Assembly: GCA_964368815.1 (NCBI GenBank) | Contig: CAYJDA010000001.1 | Location: 124,001-188,000, forward strand | Reading direction: 5' to 3' | DNA length: 64,000 nucleotides | Origin: CAYJBH01 sp964368815 | GTDB taxonomy: Bacteria > Bacillota > Clostridia > Oscillospirales > Ruminococcaceae | Shown here: positions 35,278 to 44,734 of the stretch, in pieces | How positions within the stretch are numbered: the first letter of the stretch is position 1 | How the letters are laid out: each line of letters starts with the position of its first letter | Program-made: the position numbers and the translations under genes | The notes under the pieces: model-generated | The model's input: the letters and a program-made list of their open reading frames with translations, nothing else | The model's database searches: none | What the model was told of the DNA's origin: nothing

Positions 35278-36447
35278 TTGAGAATTAAAATATACGCTGT
35301 TTTTTTAGCGATTTTCTATATAGCCTTCAGTTTATCCGCCTGTTTAGAACAGCCGGGTAGCGTTAGCGTGTTACCGCCTTCATCCGACGTATCAAGTTCT
35401 AACAATCTTCAGCCCGAGTCGCTTGAAAGTTCATCAGAAATTGTCGATCCCGCTCCCGAAGATGTAAATGATGAAACAACAAACGATCCAATAAATCCTT
35501 TTAACGGACTTTATGTTGATGACGAGTTTCAGGAAGATATGCGTCCGATAGCGATTATGGTAAATAACATCGAGCAGTCTTTACCTCAGCGAGGATTAAG
35601 TGAAGCCGATATCGTCTACGAAATTGTTACAGAGGGCGGTATTACCAGATTGATGGCTATCTACTCTGACGGGTTTAACCTTCCAACCATCGGCCCAGTT
35701 CGTAGTGCTCGAGATCAGCATATTCAGCTCATGCTATCCTATCAACCTCTTTATCTGCACATAGGCTCAAGTGTTCCTGCTGACAATATGTTATCACTTT
35801 ATCAATACGCAAATCGTGATATTGATGGGCAGCTGATTTCCGACATTGTTTGGTACGATAACGAGCGTGCCGAATTATTATCCCAAACATACTCTAATGT
35901 AGATGAACATTGTTGGTTTACAGACGGGTCAACCATAGCAGAGGTGGTTGAGAAATACAATTTTGATGCGAATGTTTTAGAGCAGCCTGACCCTGTTTTT
36001 AACTTTCTTGACCCCGAGGAGGAAAGAGTTCCCGCCATTCCGGTTGACGAATTTAACATTAAATTTAGCGAATATTCGACCTCGAATTTTGAATACAATG
36101 CCGAATCCGGAAAGTTTGAAAAGTCGATTTATGGCGAACCACAAATTGATGAAAATAACGGCGAACAGCTTTCGTTTGAAAATGTTTTTGTTCTATTTAC
36201 TACAATATCCACCCATTCCGATGGTGTTCTTGTAGATGTTCAATATAACTTTGGAGGAGTGGGATATTATTTTTCAAACGGCGGATATGAGCGAATTCGC
36301 TGGCTAAAAGGCTCACCCGAGCAGCCACTTCTTATTGTAAGCAGTGATGGAACTGAAACTCCTGTTGAAGTAAACCCCGGCAACAGTTATGTTGCGGTAG
36401 TGGATCTTTCACATTTTTCAGCATTTGCTGAATTCGAAATGTCTTAG
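35278..36447 (+). CDS. DUF3048 lipoprotein, copy 1
   Basis: The protein has a lipoprotein signal (MRIKIYAVFLAIFYIAFSLSAC if started at the TTG at 35278), an S/P/E-rich linker and a DUF3048 domain: RPIAIMVNNIEQSLPQ, EIVTEGGITRLMAIYSD, GPVRSARDQH. A C-terminal half carries FENVFVLFT and GGVGYYFSNGGYERIRW. The frame is open from a GTG at 35254, but that base lies at the predicted transcription start without a ribosome site; AGTGGA precedes the TTG at 35278. DUF3048 (YerB-like) proteins are envelope-associated and their function is not established. It is the first of three tandem paralogues. Confidence 0.82.
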   Translation: MRIKIYAVFLAIFYIAFSLSACLEQPGSVSVLPPSSDVSSSNNLQPESLESSSEIVDPAPEDVNDETTNDPINPFNGLYVDDEFQEDMRPIAIMVNNIEQSLPQRGLSEADIVYEIVTEGGITRLMAIYSDGFNLPTIGPVRSARDQHIQLMLSYQPLYLHIGSSVPADNMLSLYQYANRDIDGQLISDIVWYDNERAELLSQTYSNVDEHCWFTDGSTIAEVVEKYNFDANVLEQPDPVFNFLDPEEERVPAIPVDEFNIKFSEYSTSNFEYNAESGKFEKSIYGEPQIDENNGEQLSFENVFVLFTTISTHSDGVLVDVQYNFGGVGYYFSNGGYERIRWLKGSPEQPLLIVSSDGTETPVEVNPGNSYVAVVDLSHFSAFAEFEMS

Positions 36448-36487
36448 ATAAAGAAAAATATTAAAATTATTAATTAGGAGATTATTA

Positions 36488-37684
36488 ATGAAACGTGTAT
36501 TGTTAATTATACTTAGTGTGCTGATTTTGGCAATGAGCCTTGCGGCATGTAGCGAGGAGACTGTAACCTCAGATACCCCTGCTCCCCCTACAACAGACCA
36601 GGCAGACAGTGAAGATGCCGAGCCGGAACCAGAGCCGGAACCAGAGCCGGAGCCGGAACCATACTACCCTTCACCTTTAACGGGCGAGGAGAAGGATGCC
36701 GACTATCCTATCGATCAGCGTGTAGCAGCATTTATGGTTAACAATCGCATTGACGGTCTTCCCCATTCTGGAGTAAGCGAAGCTTCTGTTTGCTACGAGA
36801 TGGTTACCGAGGGTGGTATTACTCGTTATATGTTAGTTTTTGACGATTATACCACAATACCGGAAATTGGCCCCATACGTTCGGCTCGTCACGGGCATGT
36901 TCAATTTATGCTACCTCTTAACGCAATATATGTTCATGATGGCGGAAGCACACCAGCACTCGAAATGTTACGTGTTTATGAGTGGGAAAACGGTGATGTT
37001 AATCCCGGTGGAGCAGCCTACCGTCGTGACCGTCCCGGTTATAGCTACGATGAGACGGAGTATACCAACGCAGAACTACTTACCGCAGAATTAGAAAAAG
37101 ATAAGTATGAAACCGCCGGTGCTCCTCCAGCACCTATAACTCTTCATGGTTTTGTAAACTATAACGATGCGCCGGTTCTTCCTGCTGATGGCAGTGCCTT
37201 ACAAGTTTCGTGGAAGTTCTCCGCCTCCTACGACGGATTCTTTGAATATAATGAAGCTACTAACGAGTACGAGAAATCTCAGTTTGGAATAAAGCTTGTT
37301 GACGAAAATAATGGCGAGCCTTTCGGATATGAAAATCTTTTAGTTCTTTATACCTCCATCGTACCTCATGGCGACGGCTCCAGCCCAATTGTTGAAATTG
37401 ACCTTGGTAGCGGCGGCGTAGGATACTACTTCTATGGTGGACAGTATCAAGAAATAAGATGGCAAAAGGGCGGTCCAACCGATCCACTACAAATTTACAC
37501 TGCTGACGGAAGTGAAACCGGTGTTCCGTTAAACGTTGGTAAAACCTATATAGCTGTTGTTGGTCTTGATCAGCATGATTCCTTCCAGATTAGCGGCTCT
37601 GACAGTGATCAGACTCTTGATGCAAGTGCAAATGCAGATGCAGATGCGGCAGCAAACGAAGCAGATGCGGATGAAGAAGAATAA
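36488..37684 (+). CDS. DUF3048 lipoprotein, copy 2, with Glu-Pro repeat
   Basis: This 398-residue protein has a lipoprotein signal with cysteine 21 (ILAMSLAAC), a linker made of seven Glu-Pro pairs (36620-36661), then a DUF3048 domain with AAFMVNNRIDGLPHSGV, EMVTEGGITRYMLV and GPIRSARHGHV. The second half has YENLLVLYTSIVPHGDG and GGVGYYFYGGQYQEIRWQ. The C-terminal 30 residues are an Ala/Asp/Glu-rich tail absent from the other two copies. TTAGGAG precedes the ATG. It directly abuts copy 3. The extended Glu-Pro linker probably spaces the domain from the membrane through the cell wall, which is inference. Confidence 0.85.
   Translation: MKRVLLIILSVLILAMSLAACSEETVTSDTPAPPTTDQADSEDAEPEPEPEPEPEPEPYYPSPLTGEEKDADYPIDQRVAAFMVNNRIDGLPHSGVSEASVCYEMVTEGGITRYMLVFDDYTTIPEIGPIRSARHGHVQFMLPLNAIYVHDGGSTPALEMLRVYEWENGDVNPGGAAYRRDRPGYSYDETEYTNAELLTAELEKDKYETAGAPPAPITLHGFVNYNDAPVLPADGSALQVSWKFSASYDGFFEYNEATNEYEKSQFGIKLVDENNGEPFGYENLLVLYTSIVPHGDGSSPIVEIDLGSGGVGYYFYGGQYQEIRWQKGGPTDPLQIYTADGSETGVPLNVGKTYIAVVGLDQHDSFQISGSDSDQTLDASANADADAAANEADADEEE
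36620..36661 (+). repeat. Glu-Pro codon repeat in DUF3048 copy 2
   Basis: Fourteen codons alternate Glu and Pro (GAG/GAA with CCG/CCA), a low-complexity tract that could change length by slippage. Confidence 0.8.
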
Positions 37685-38776
37685 ATGAAAAAATCAAGAC
37701 ACAGCATAACTATAAAAGCAGTATTGCTTTCGGCGGTGCTGTGTCTTGTTACGTCCTGTAATGAAACGCCTGATAGCAGCTCCACCTCTGTTCATGTGAC
37801 GCCACAGGTTGTTGCTTCCGCATCCCTTGAAACCCCGGAAATTGAGCAACACGATATTAACGCCTTAACCGGCCTTGCACCGATTGAGGGACAGGCAGAG
37901 GGTACACGGCCCGTAGCGGTTATGGTAGAAAACATCGATAAGGCTATGCCGCTTACCGGAATATCCTCCGCCGACGTTGTTTATGAAACCGAGACTGAAT
38001 TAGGCTTAACGTCATATATGCTGGTTTATTCCGACATTAACAGCATGGTTGCAGTCGGTCCCGTTAGCTCACTTAGAGCACAGTTTGCAGAGCTTGCAAT
38101 GGCTCAAAATGCAATTCTTGTAAATATTGATACCAACATGTATGCAGATAACCTACTCAACTATTTTGGTTATCAAAACATTGACGGCATTTATCTAGGC
38201 ACTACAGCATTTAACTTTGATCTCCCACGTTCCTATGATTATGGAAATATATATTCTTGGTACACAAGTAGTACTCTTGTATCTACCGGAATATCAATTA
38301 ATTCCATATCACCTGTCGGTGGTTATTATCCATTATTTAATTTTTCTGCTGTTGATGAGGAAATTAATGACGACTTTGAAGGTATTGCATCATCGTCGAT
38401 CAACTTTAATTTTTCCGATTCTGCCACAGGTGAACTTAGGTATAACGGTACTACCGAAAGCTATGACAAATATTTTGCGGGAAGTCCTCAATTAGATAGT
38501 ATCGAACAAAAGCAGTTAACCTTTGATAATGTATTTCTACTATTTTGCGATGTATCTATGCAAGCAGACAATTATTCTACCAATTTTGCCCTTACACAGG
38601 GTGAAGGGTATTATGTTAATAAGGGGAAATATTCCGAAATTAGCTGGCAAAAAGGCAACCCGGACGACCAACTTAAAATTCTTAACCAAGACGGTGAGGA
38701 AATACTTGTTAATCCCGGAAAATCCTATATAGCATTTATTTCAAACTCGTATAAAGAAACACTGGTGATTTCTTAA
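37685..38776 (+). CDS. DUF3048-like lipoprotein, copy 3 (divergent)
   Basis: This 363-residue protein starts immediately after the stop of copy 2 and has a lipoprotein signal with cysteine 25 (LSAVLCLVTSC). The DUF3048 pattern is kept in RPVAVMVENIDKAMPLTGI and the second-half FDNVFLLFCDV and GEGYYVNKGKYSEISWQ. The segment GPxRSAR of the other copies reads GPVSSLR here, and TEGGITR reads TELGLTS, so presumed functional residues are altered. It may be a structural or regulatory paralogue of copies 1 and 2. The aroQ gene follows after 2 bases. Confidence 0.8.
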   Translation: MKKSRHSITIKAVLLSAVLCLVTSCNETPDSSSTSVHVTPQVVASASLETPEIEQHDINALTGLAPIEGQAEGTRPVAVMVENIDKAMPLTGISSADVVYETETELGLTSYMLVYSDINSMVAVGPVSSLRAQFAELAMAQNAILVNIDTNMYADNLLNYFGYQNIDGIYLGTTAFNFDLPRSYDYGNIYSWYTSSTLVSTGISINSISPVGGYYPLFNFSAVDEEINDDFEGIASSSINFNFSDSATGELRYNGTTESYDKYFAGSPQLDSIEQKQLTFDNVFLLFCDVSMQADNYSTNFALTQGEGYYVNKGKYSEISWQKGNPDDQLKILNQDGEEILVNPGKSYIAFISNSYKETLVIS

Positions 38777-38778
38777 CT

Positions 38779-39216
38779 ATGAATATTTTAGTAATAAATG
38801 GACCTAATCTGCGAAAACTCGGAACACGTGAGCCGAGCGTTTACGGTAGTGAAACATTGCAAGATGTTTGTGATAAAATTGAAAAAGAGGCGATAGCCTT
38901 ATCGGCCAACGTCTCCTTCTTTGCAAGTGATAATGAGGGTGAGCTATGCAGTGCAATTATTGATGCTCCGGAACAATGCATTGATGCTATTATTATCAAT
39001 CCCGCCGCCTATACTCACACCTCGGTTGCACTACGTGACGCAATTAAAACCGCAAATCTTCCCACTATAGAGGTTCACATTTCGAATGTATACACAAGAG
39101 AAGAATTTCGCAAAAAGTCGTTAACAGCTGCGGCTTGTTTAGGACAAATCACGGGACTTGGAACCGATGGGTATCTTCTCGCTCTATACAAGCTCTGTAA
39201 ATTCAGACATATTTAG
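38779..39216 (+). CDS. aroQ: Type II 3-dehydroquinate dehydratase
   Basis: This 145-residue enzyme dehydrates 3-dehydroquinate to 3-dehydroshikimate. Family motifs: VINGPNLRKLGTREPSVYG (with the catalytic tyrosine), IINPAAYTHTSVALRDA, and EVHISNVYTREEFRKKS with the catalytic histidine. It is the only step from DAHP to chorismate that is not in the minus-strand aro operon, and it faces that operon: the last 33 bases overlap the 3' end of aroE/K. It is placed at the end of the DUF3048 cluster, 2 bases after copy 3, so it is probably expressed from the 35216 promoter rather than with the other aro genes. Confidence 0.95.
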   Translation: MNILVINGPNLRKLGTREPSVYGSETLQDVCDKIEKEAIALSANVSFFASDNEGELCSAIIDAPEQCIDAIIINPAAYTHTSVALRDAIKTANLPTIEVHISNVYTREEFRKKSLTAAACLGQITGLGTDGYLLALYKLCKFRHI

Positions 39217-40476
39217 TTCAGCTTTAACACAGCTACCATAAAATTTTGATATTATTTCGTTGCAACACCTCTGGGGTGTTGTTTCGTTTTTTACCTCAAA
39301 ATCAGAGCATTCATCGTAAAAGACTTTTCTTCGGTTAAATATTGCCTCAACTCCGTCTCTAATTGAAACGGGACGCCCTTTGCTGTTTAAAAGTTCTAAA
39401 GGCCTGTTTATCCAAAAAACCATACCACTTCTACGTAGTTTTAACCTGTTTTCTTCCCGTTCTATCGCACCTCCACCGGTAACGATTATACAGCCTTTTT
39501 CTTTACACGCCTCAACAATTGATTCCGACTCCATATCACGAAATACTTTCTCGCCGTACTTATCAAATATTTTAGGGATTCGCATGCCTGCCTTTTGTTC
39601 AATCACAGAGTCTATATCAATCAATTTCATTCTAAGTTTTTCTGCCAGTATCTTACCTAAAGTGCTTTTACCGCTACTCGGCATACCAATTAATACTACG
39701 TTATTACTTGTTCTTCGATACTTACCATACAATCTGCCAAAGTCGTAAAAATCTATTGCTTGGTCAAAAAAGAGAGCCGAGCCTGCTACCGCTTGTGCAA
39801 ACAGCATAGCATCACCACCTGCCCCTTTTATGCCTAAACGTTGGGCAAGGCTTATCAGCTCGGTGCGATATGGATTTGCTATTAAGTCCACCGCAACCTC
39901 TAACCCTGAAAACACATTAAGATCTATTGGCATATCGTTGTTGCGTCCGTAGAGACCAACCGGTGTTGAGTTGATTAAAACATCAAAATCTGAAATTTTA
40001 TCAAGATTACTGTAGTTGTATTCTCCGCTTCGTGATACGGTAACCACCTTTTTGGCACCAAGCTTTTCCATAACATTAACCGCTGTACTGCCTGCTCCCC
40101 CACTTCCGAGAACAACGCATTTTCTGTTATTAACATCGATTTCGTAAAACTTAAACATGGCTATAAGACCTATAAAATCGGTATTGTAGCCATAAAGTTT
40201 GCCGTTACGGTTAAGAATGGTATTTACGCTGTTACAAAGTTTTGCTGTCGGAGATATTGCCTCACAATATTTAATTACTTCTTTTTTGTACGGTATCGTT
40301 ACATTAATGGCATGAAAATCTCGTCGATAAAAAAAATCATCCAGCTCTTCTGCGTTTAGCTCATAAATATTATAGTGAGCGTTGCCTAATATTTCATGTA
40401 TTATTGGTGAGTGACTGTGTGATAGCTTATCTCCGATTAAACCTACCGTCAGTCTGTCATAAGGTATTTCACTCAT
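39184..40476 (-). CDS. aroE/aroK: Fused shikimate dehydrogenase / shikimate kinase
   Basis: This 430-residue protein is a natural fusion. Residues 1-255 are AroE: GDKLSHSHSP shikimate site, NVTIPYKKEV with the catalytic lysine near 64, GYNTDFIG near 100 and the NADP loop GSGGAGST at 124-131. Residues 256-420 are AroK: Walker A GMPSSGKS at 264-271, DIDSVIE at 287-293, FRDMESE and the glycine-rich TGGGAI. It catalyses dehydroshikimate to shikimate and then to shikimate 3-phosphate in one polypeptide. It is the last gene of the operon and overlaps aroC by 4 bases. It converges with aroQ and overlaps its end; no terminator is visible between them. Confidence 0.95.
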   Translation of the reverse strand: MSEIPYDRLTVGLIGDKLSHSHSPIIHEILGNAHYNIYELNAEELDDFFYRRDFHAINVTIPYKKEVIKYCEAISPTAKLCNSVNTILNRNGKLYGYNTDFIGLIAMFKFYEIDVNNRKCVVLGSGGAGSTAVNVMEKLGAKKVVTVSRSGEYNYSNLDKISDFDVLINSTPVGLYGRNNDMPIDLNVFSGLEVAVDLIANPYRTELISLAQRLGIKGAGGDAMLFAQAVAGSALFFDQAIDFYDFGRLYGKYRRTSNNVVLIGMPSSGKSTLGKILAEKLRMKLIDIDSVIEQKAGMRIPKIFDKYGEKVFRDMESESIVEACKEKGCIIVTGGGAIEREENRLKLRRSGMVFWINRPLELLNSKGRPVSIRDGVEAIFNRRKVFYDECSDFEVKNETTPQRCCNEIISKFYGSCVKAELNMSEFTELV

Positions 40477-41561
40477 ATTTCACCCTTTTCCGAAGAAAGC
40501 AATAAATCTAAAAGGACGCATGCAGCTGCAGCTTCTACAACCGGAACAGCTCGAAGCACAATACAGGGATCATGTCTACCCTTTACTTTTAATATCTCTT
40601 GTTCTCCGGTTTTAAGATTTAAGGTAGTTTGAGGATATGAAATAGATGGCGTTGGTTTAAATCCAACTCTAAAAATTAGTGGCGCACCGGTTGTTATTCC
40701 GCCTAAAACTCCACCTGCATTATTAGTAATTGGAATTGGCTTTTCGTTTAACAAAGTGTAGCTGTCGTTATGTTCACTGCCCTTCATGCCACATGCTTCA
40801 AACCCAACACCAAACTCAACACCACGAACAGCCGGTATTCCAAAAAGAACCTTTGCTAATGCACTCTCGATCCCATCAAACATTGGATTGCCTATCCCTG
40901 CGGGAAGACCTACCGCCACACACTCTACAGCACCACCAACCGAGTCTCCCATTAAGCGGGCTGCTTCAATTGCCTGTGCCATTTCCTCTGCGGCCTTATC
41001 GTCTATCGTAGGAAAAGTTTTATTTGCTACCTCTTTAAGAGTATTAATGTCAACTTTAGTAGGATTAATTTTTTTATCATAAATACCGGCACAATTTGAA
41101 ATATGTGCCGCTATCGTTATTCCATATCGTAATAATATTTGCATTGCAACCGCACCTGCAAAACACAGCGGGAGGGTAAGTCTACCTGAAAAATGACCTC
41201 CGCCTGTTGGATCGGGATTGCGATAGCGCTGTCGTGCCGTTAGGTCGGCATGGGAAGGGCGTGGGGTATCCCAAAGCTCGCTATATGCTGAAGGATTAAT
41301 ATTTGAATTATTAAATATAGCTGCAAGTGGGGCACCACAGGTCGCTCCGTCTACAAGCCCTGACAACACCTGCGGAGTATCCGCCTCTTTTCGAGGTGTT
41401 GAATGCTTTTTTCCGCCCTGTCTGCGCATCAAAAAGGTTTCAATCTGTGTTAAATCTATTTTTTCACCTGAGGGCAGACCATCCATAACAACACCAAGGC
41501 CCTGTGAGTGTGACTGGCCAAAGATTTGGATTTTAACTGTATTTCCAAAGTTAGAGGACAT
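40473..41561 (-). CDS. aroC: Chorismate synthase
   Basis: This 362-residue FMN-dependent enzyme converts EPSP to chorismate. Motifs are GQSHSQGLGVVMDGLPSG near the N-terminus, the arginine-rich RRQGGKKHSTPRKEAD, DLTARQRYRNPDPTGGGHFSGR and GVEFGVGFEACGMKGSEHND. It overlaps aroA by 11 bases upstream and aroE/K by 4 downstream, consistent with one tightly packed operon. Confidence 0.97.
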   Translation of the reverse strand: MSSNFGNTVKIQIFGQSHSQGLGVVMDGLPSGEKIDLTQIETFLMRRQGGKKHSTPRKEADTPQVLSGLVDGATCGAPLAAIFNNSNINPSAYSELWDTPRPSHADLTARQRYRNPDPTGGGHFSGRLTLPLCFAGAVAMQILLRYGITIAAHISNCAGIYDKKINPTKVDINTLKEVANKTFPTIDDKAAEEMAQAIEAARLMGDSVGGAVECVAVGLPAGIGNPMFDGIESALAKVLFGIPAVRGVEFGVGFEACGMKGSEHNDSYTLLNEKPIPITNNAGGVLGGITTGAPLIFRVGFKPTPSISYPQTTLNLKTGEQEILKVKGRHDPCIVLRAVPVVEAAAACVLLDLLLSSEKGEI

Positions 41562-42834
41562 CTATAATACCTCCAAGAGCTTCAAAATCGGAATAAAATC
41601 TAGGATAAGATTTTGCAACTGCATTTGAATCTTCTATCGTTATTGGTCCTGTGGAAAAACAAGATGCTACCGCTGCAGCCATTGCTATACGATGATCATT
41701 GTGGGAGTTTATCCTACCACCTGTAAGCTTTCCTCCCGTAATAACAATATTATCCTCCTGAGCTTTTGCCTCTCCTCCCAGCAGATTAATTAGCTCAGTC
41801 GTAGCTGACAGACGGTCGCTCTCTTTAAGCTTAAGTCTGCCTGCACCGCAGAGCACCGTGTTACCTTCTGCCGATGCGGCAACCACTGCAAGCACAGGTG
41901 CAAGGTCGGGGCATTGACTGATATCTACAGCAATCCCTTTTAGTTTACCCTTTTTGGCAGTTATTGAGGTTATTCCACTCTCAGTTTTATGGTTTACCTG
42001 CGCACCGAAATTTCTAAGAATTTCAACTATCATCTTATCGCCCTGTAATGTATCAGGGTATTTTAATCCTGTTACAGTTACCTCTCCTCCAATCGCCGCT
42101 GCAGAAAGCCAGAATGCTGAATTTGACCAATCACCTTCGGCATGTATTTCGCCCGGAGATCGGTATTTTTGATTTCCTTCCATTTTAAACCCTGCAAAAG
42201 TTTTTTCAATGGTAACACCAAAGCTTTTAAGGGTTGAGATTGTCATATCTACATAAGGAGCAGATTCCAACTTAGTAGTCAAGGCAATTTTACTGTCCTT
42301 TTTTAAAAGTGGAAGCGCAAACATTAATCCACTAATAAACTGTGAGCTTACATCCCCTGCAATGTTATATGTGCCGGGCTTCAGCCTTCCTTTAACCGTA
42401 AAAGGTAAGGTGTCTGCACCAAAGGAAACTCCATGTTCCTTCATAACTGTTAGCAACGGTTTCATCGGCCTTTCGGCAAGTCTGCCTTTTCCGTTAAACT
42501 GAACATTCTTATATATTGCCGCCGAAATAGGGGTTAGTAACCTTAAGGTAGTTCCACTTTCGTTGCAGTCACACATAGGATTTTTTGGCTTTGTGTCTCC
42601 GGAGCAAACAGAGATTGCATACCCTTTTTCTGTTTCTTCGGCTTCAATTTCTACCATAAGTGAGTTTAAACACGCTACGGTAGCCACAATATCCTCTGAC
42701 AAGGTGTTGCAATGAATTTTAACTGGCTCTTCACATAGCGATGCCGCAATTATAGCACGATGTAGGTCGGATTTGGAAGATATGGCTTCTATGCATCCTC
42801 GAAGTATAGATGGTTGAATTGTTATTACTTTCAT
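41551..42834 (-). CDS. aroA: 3-phosphoshikimate 1-carboxyvinyltransferase (EPSP synthase)
   Basis: This 427-residue enzyme joins shikimate 3-phosphate and phosphoenolpyruvate. Visible motifs are SKSDLHRAIIAASL near residue 20, CNESGTTLRLLTPISA near 90, the GRLAERPMKPL segment and SHNDHRIAMAAAVASC near the C-terminus. The residues around CNESGTTLRLL are those seen in many Firmicute enzymes. It overlaps aroB by 4 bases and aroC by 11. Confidence 0.96.
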   Translation of the reverse strand: MKVITIQPSILRGCIEAISSKSDLHRAIIAASLCEEPVKIHCNTLSEDIVATVACLNSLMVEIEAEETEKGYAISVCSGDTKPKNPMCDCNESGTTLRLLTPISAAIYKNVQFNGKGRLAERPMKPLLTVMKEHGVSFGADTLPFTVKGRLKPGTYNIAGDVSSQFISGLMFALPLLKKDSKIALTTKLESAPYVDMTISTLKSFGVTIEKTFAGFKMEGNQKYRSPGEIHAEGDWSNSAFWLSAAAIGGEVTVTGLKYPDTLQGDKMIVEILRNFGAQVNHKTESGITSITAKKGKLKGIAVDISQCPDLAPVLAVVAASAEGNTVLCGAGRLKLKESDRLSATTELINLLGGEAKAQEDNIVITGGKLTGGRINSHNDHRIAMAAAVASCFSTGPITIEDSNAVAKSYPRFYSDFEALGGIIDVL

Positions 42835-43886
42835 AAAGCTTTGTCCCCCACAAAAAAACTGTTTAGCTCATCCTGTGTAATACTATATAAAAATGGTTTT
42901 GATATATCCTCTAACAAAGCCAGTGTTAAACTACTTTTTCTCATTTTTTTGTCGCCCAATAAATGCGGTATTAATAACTCTATTGGATATGGCAGTTTAT
43001 ATTCTATACCCTGTGCTAAAAATGAGTTTTCAACTCTTTTGCTCACTCCGCTTTTTGTAAGCCCTGTTTTTTCACTACTGTTCAAAATCGATACCATTCC
43101 GGCAGCAACTGCCGCACCATGTGCTATACGATACCCACTTTGAGCCTCAATAGCATGTCCGAGGGTGTGACCCAAATTGAGTAGCTGTCTTAGCCCATTA
43201 TCCTTTTCATCCTGTTCAACATAGTGCTTTTTAACAAGCAATGAGCGCTCAATAATATATTTATAATCGGTTTCCGATATTTTATTACATAATCTATTAA
43301 ACAGCTCTTCATCCAATAGTGCTCCGGATTTTATCGCTTCAACAAGCCCATTTTGAAGTTCTTCTCTCGGAAGAGTTTTAAATAAATTTGTATCTATCAT
43401 AACAAAATGAGGGGGATAAAATGATCCTATGTTATTCTTCTGCCCTGCATGATCAATTGCAGTTTTACCACCTATCGATGCATCCACAGCTGCAAGAAAA
43501 GAGGTTGCCACGGTTGCATATGGTATTCCTCGCAGATAACAACTTGCAACAAAACCGGTAAGATCGGATACTACACCGCCCCCTAATGCAATGAGAAGGT
43601 CTCCTTTATTAATAGCATGCTTAGATAAAAACGATATCAAATTTTCAAACGACTGTATGTTTTTGCTATCTTCTCCCGGCTCTATAATAAAGTCGTATAC
43701 CTCAAACCCTGCTTCTTCAAGCGATAAAAACAGACTTTGTAGGTAGTGTTGTGCCACATTTTTATCGGTAACAATAACAGCTTTAGAGCGTCCAAAAATA
43801 CTAAGAGCTTTTTCTCCAAATGTATTTAATATACCCCTATCTAACTCGATATTGTACTTTACTGATGAATTTACCTCAATTATCAT
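42831..43886 (-). CDS. aroB: 3-dehydroquinate synthase
   Basis: This 351-residue enzyme cyclises DAHP to 3-dehydroquinate using NAD and a divalent metal. Motifs: EPGEDSKN, ALGGGVVSDLTGFVASCYLRG (NAD site), TSFLAAVDASIGGKTAID and NLGHTLGHAIE with metal-binding histidines. It lies 2 bases after tyrA and overlaps aroA by 4. Confidence 0.96.
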   Translation of the reverse strand: MIIEVNSSVKYNIELDRGILNTFGEKALSIFGRSKAVIVTDKNVAQHYLQSLFLSLEEAGFEVYDFIIEPGEDSKNIQSFENLISFLSKHAINKGDLLIALGGGVVSDLTGFVASCYLRGIPYATVATSFLAAVDASIGGKTAIDHAGQKNNIGSFYPPHFVMIDTNLFKTLPREELQNGLVEAIKSGALLDEELFNRLCNKISETDYKYIIERSLLVKKHYVEQDEKDNGLRQLLNLGHTLGHAIEAQSGYRIAHGAAVAAGMVSILNSSEKTGLTKSGVSKRVENSFLAQGIEYKLPYPIELLIPHLLGDKKMRKSSLTLALLEDISKPFLYSITQDELNSFFVGDKAL

Positions 43887-43888
43887 TA

Positions 43889-44734
43889 TTAGCAGTCACC
43901 TTTCTTGCTGTTTATTTTCATAATATTTCCATCAGACAACAGCCTATGAAGCGCTTCATAATCACCTTGTTGCAAGCTAACCTTAAAAGCATTTAGGGTT
44001 CTTTCAAAACATTCTATGTCGCTTATAAGATTATCCTTGTTATTTAACATAAGTTCACTCCACATGTCGGCAGATAGCTCCGCAACCCGTGATAAATCCC
44101 TGAATGAGCCTGCTGAATAGCCTGTATGGTTTTGAGACTTTTCATTTTGAATGTAGCTTCCGGAAAGAATGTGGGCAAGTTGAGAGGTGTATGATAACAT
44201 AGAGTCGTGTACCTCAGGGGTACACACTACAACCTTATTAAAGTTTATGCTAAGAGCAAATTCGCTAACTAACTTTACCGCTTTTTCATCGGTGTCATTT
44301 TCGGTACAAAGTATCATTGAAGCGCCATCAAACATCGTTGAGCTTGAATTTAAATATCCCGCAGTTGTTCTTCCCTGCATCGGGTGAGCACCAACAAAGC
44401 TAACACCGTTTTTTTTGCAAATGTCGGTCAGCGCATTACACACTCCTCGTTTGTTTCCGCAAATATCAATAATTGTTGAGCCCTTGGCAAAATTGCAGAT
44501 ATTATCCTGCACATATTTGATTGTGTCCGACTCGTATAGTGCTATTATATATAAATCAGCATGCTTGTCCTTGCTCCATCGGTCAACAATAACTTTATCT
44601 GATAGTGCTTTTGCAACAGACTCTTCGTTGATATCATATCCCAAGCACTCATAGCCGTATTTTGTTGCGGTTTTTACAAAGGAACCTCCGATAAGTCCAA
44701 GACCAATTACTGCCATTTTAAGCTTAGAACTCAC
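43889..44734 (-). CDS. tyrA: Prephenate dehydrogenase
   Basis: This 281-residue protein has the NAD-binding loop AVIGLGLIGGSF at residues 9-20, GAHPMQGRTTAGY near 116, and SYTSQLAHILSGSY near 190, typical of TyrA. It converts prephenate to 4-hydroxyphenylpyruvate for tyrosine. It lacks the C-terminal ACT domain of the Bacillus enzyme (about 370 residues). Its start overlaps the end of aroF by 11 bases. No chorismate mutase or PheA gene is visible in the window. Confidence 0.93.
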   Translation of the reverse strand: MSSKLKMAVIGLGLIGGSFVKTATKYGYECLGYDINEESVAKALSDKVIVDRWSKDKHADLYIIALYESDTIKYVQDNICNFAKGSTIIDICGNKRGVCNALTDICKKNGVSFVGAHPMQGRTTAGYLNSSSTMFDGASMILCTENDTDEKAVKLVSEFALSINFNKVVVCTPEVHDSMLSYTSQLAHILSGSYIQNEKSQNHTGYSAGSFRDLSRVAELSADMWSELMLNNKDNLISDIECFERTLNAFKVSLQQGDYEALHRLLSDGNIMKINSKKGDC

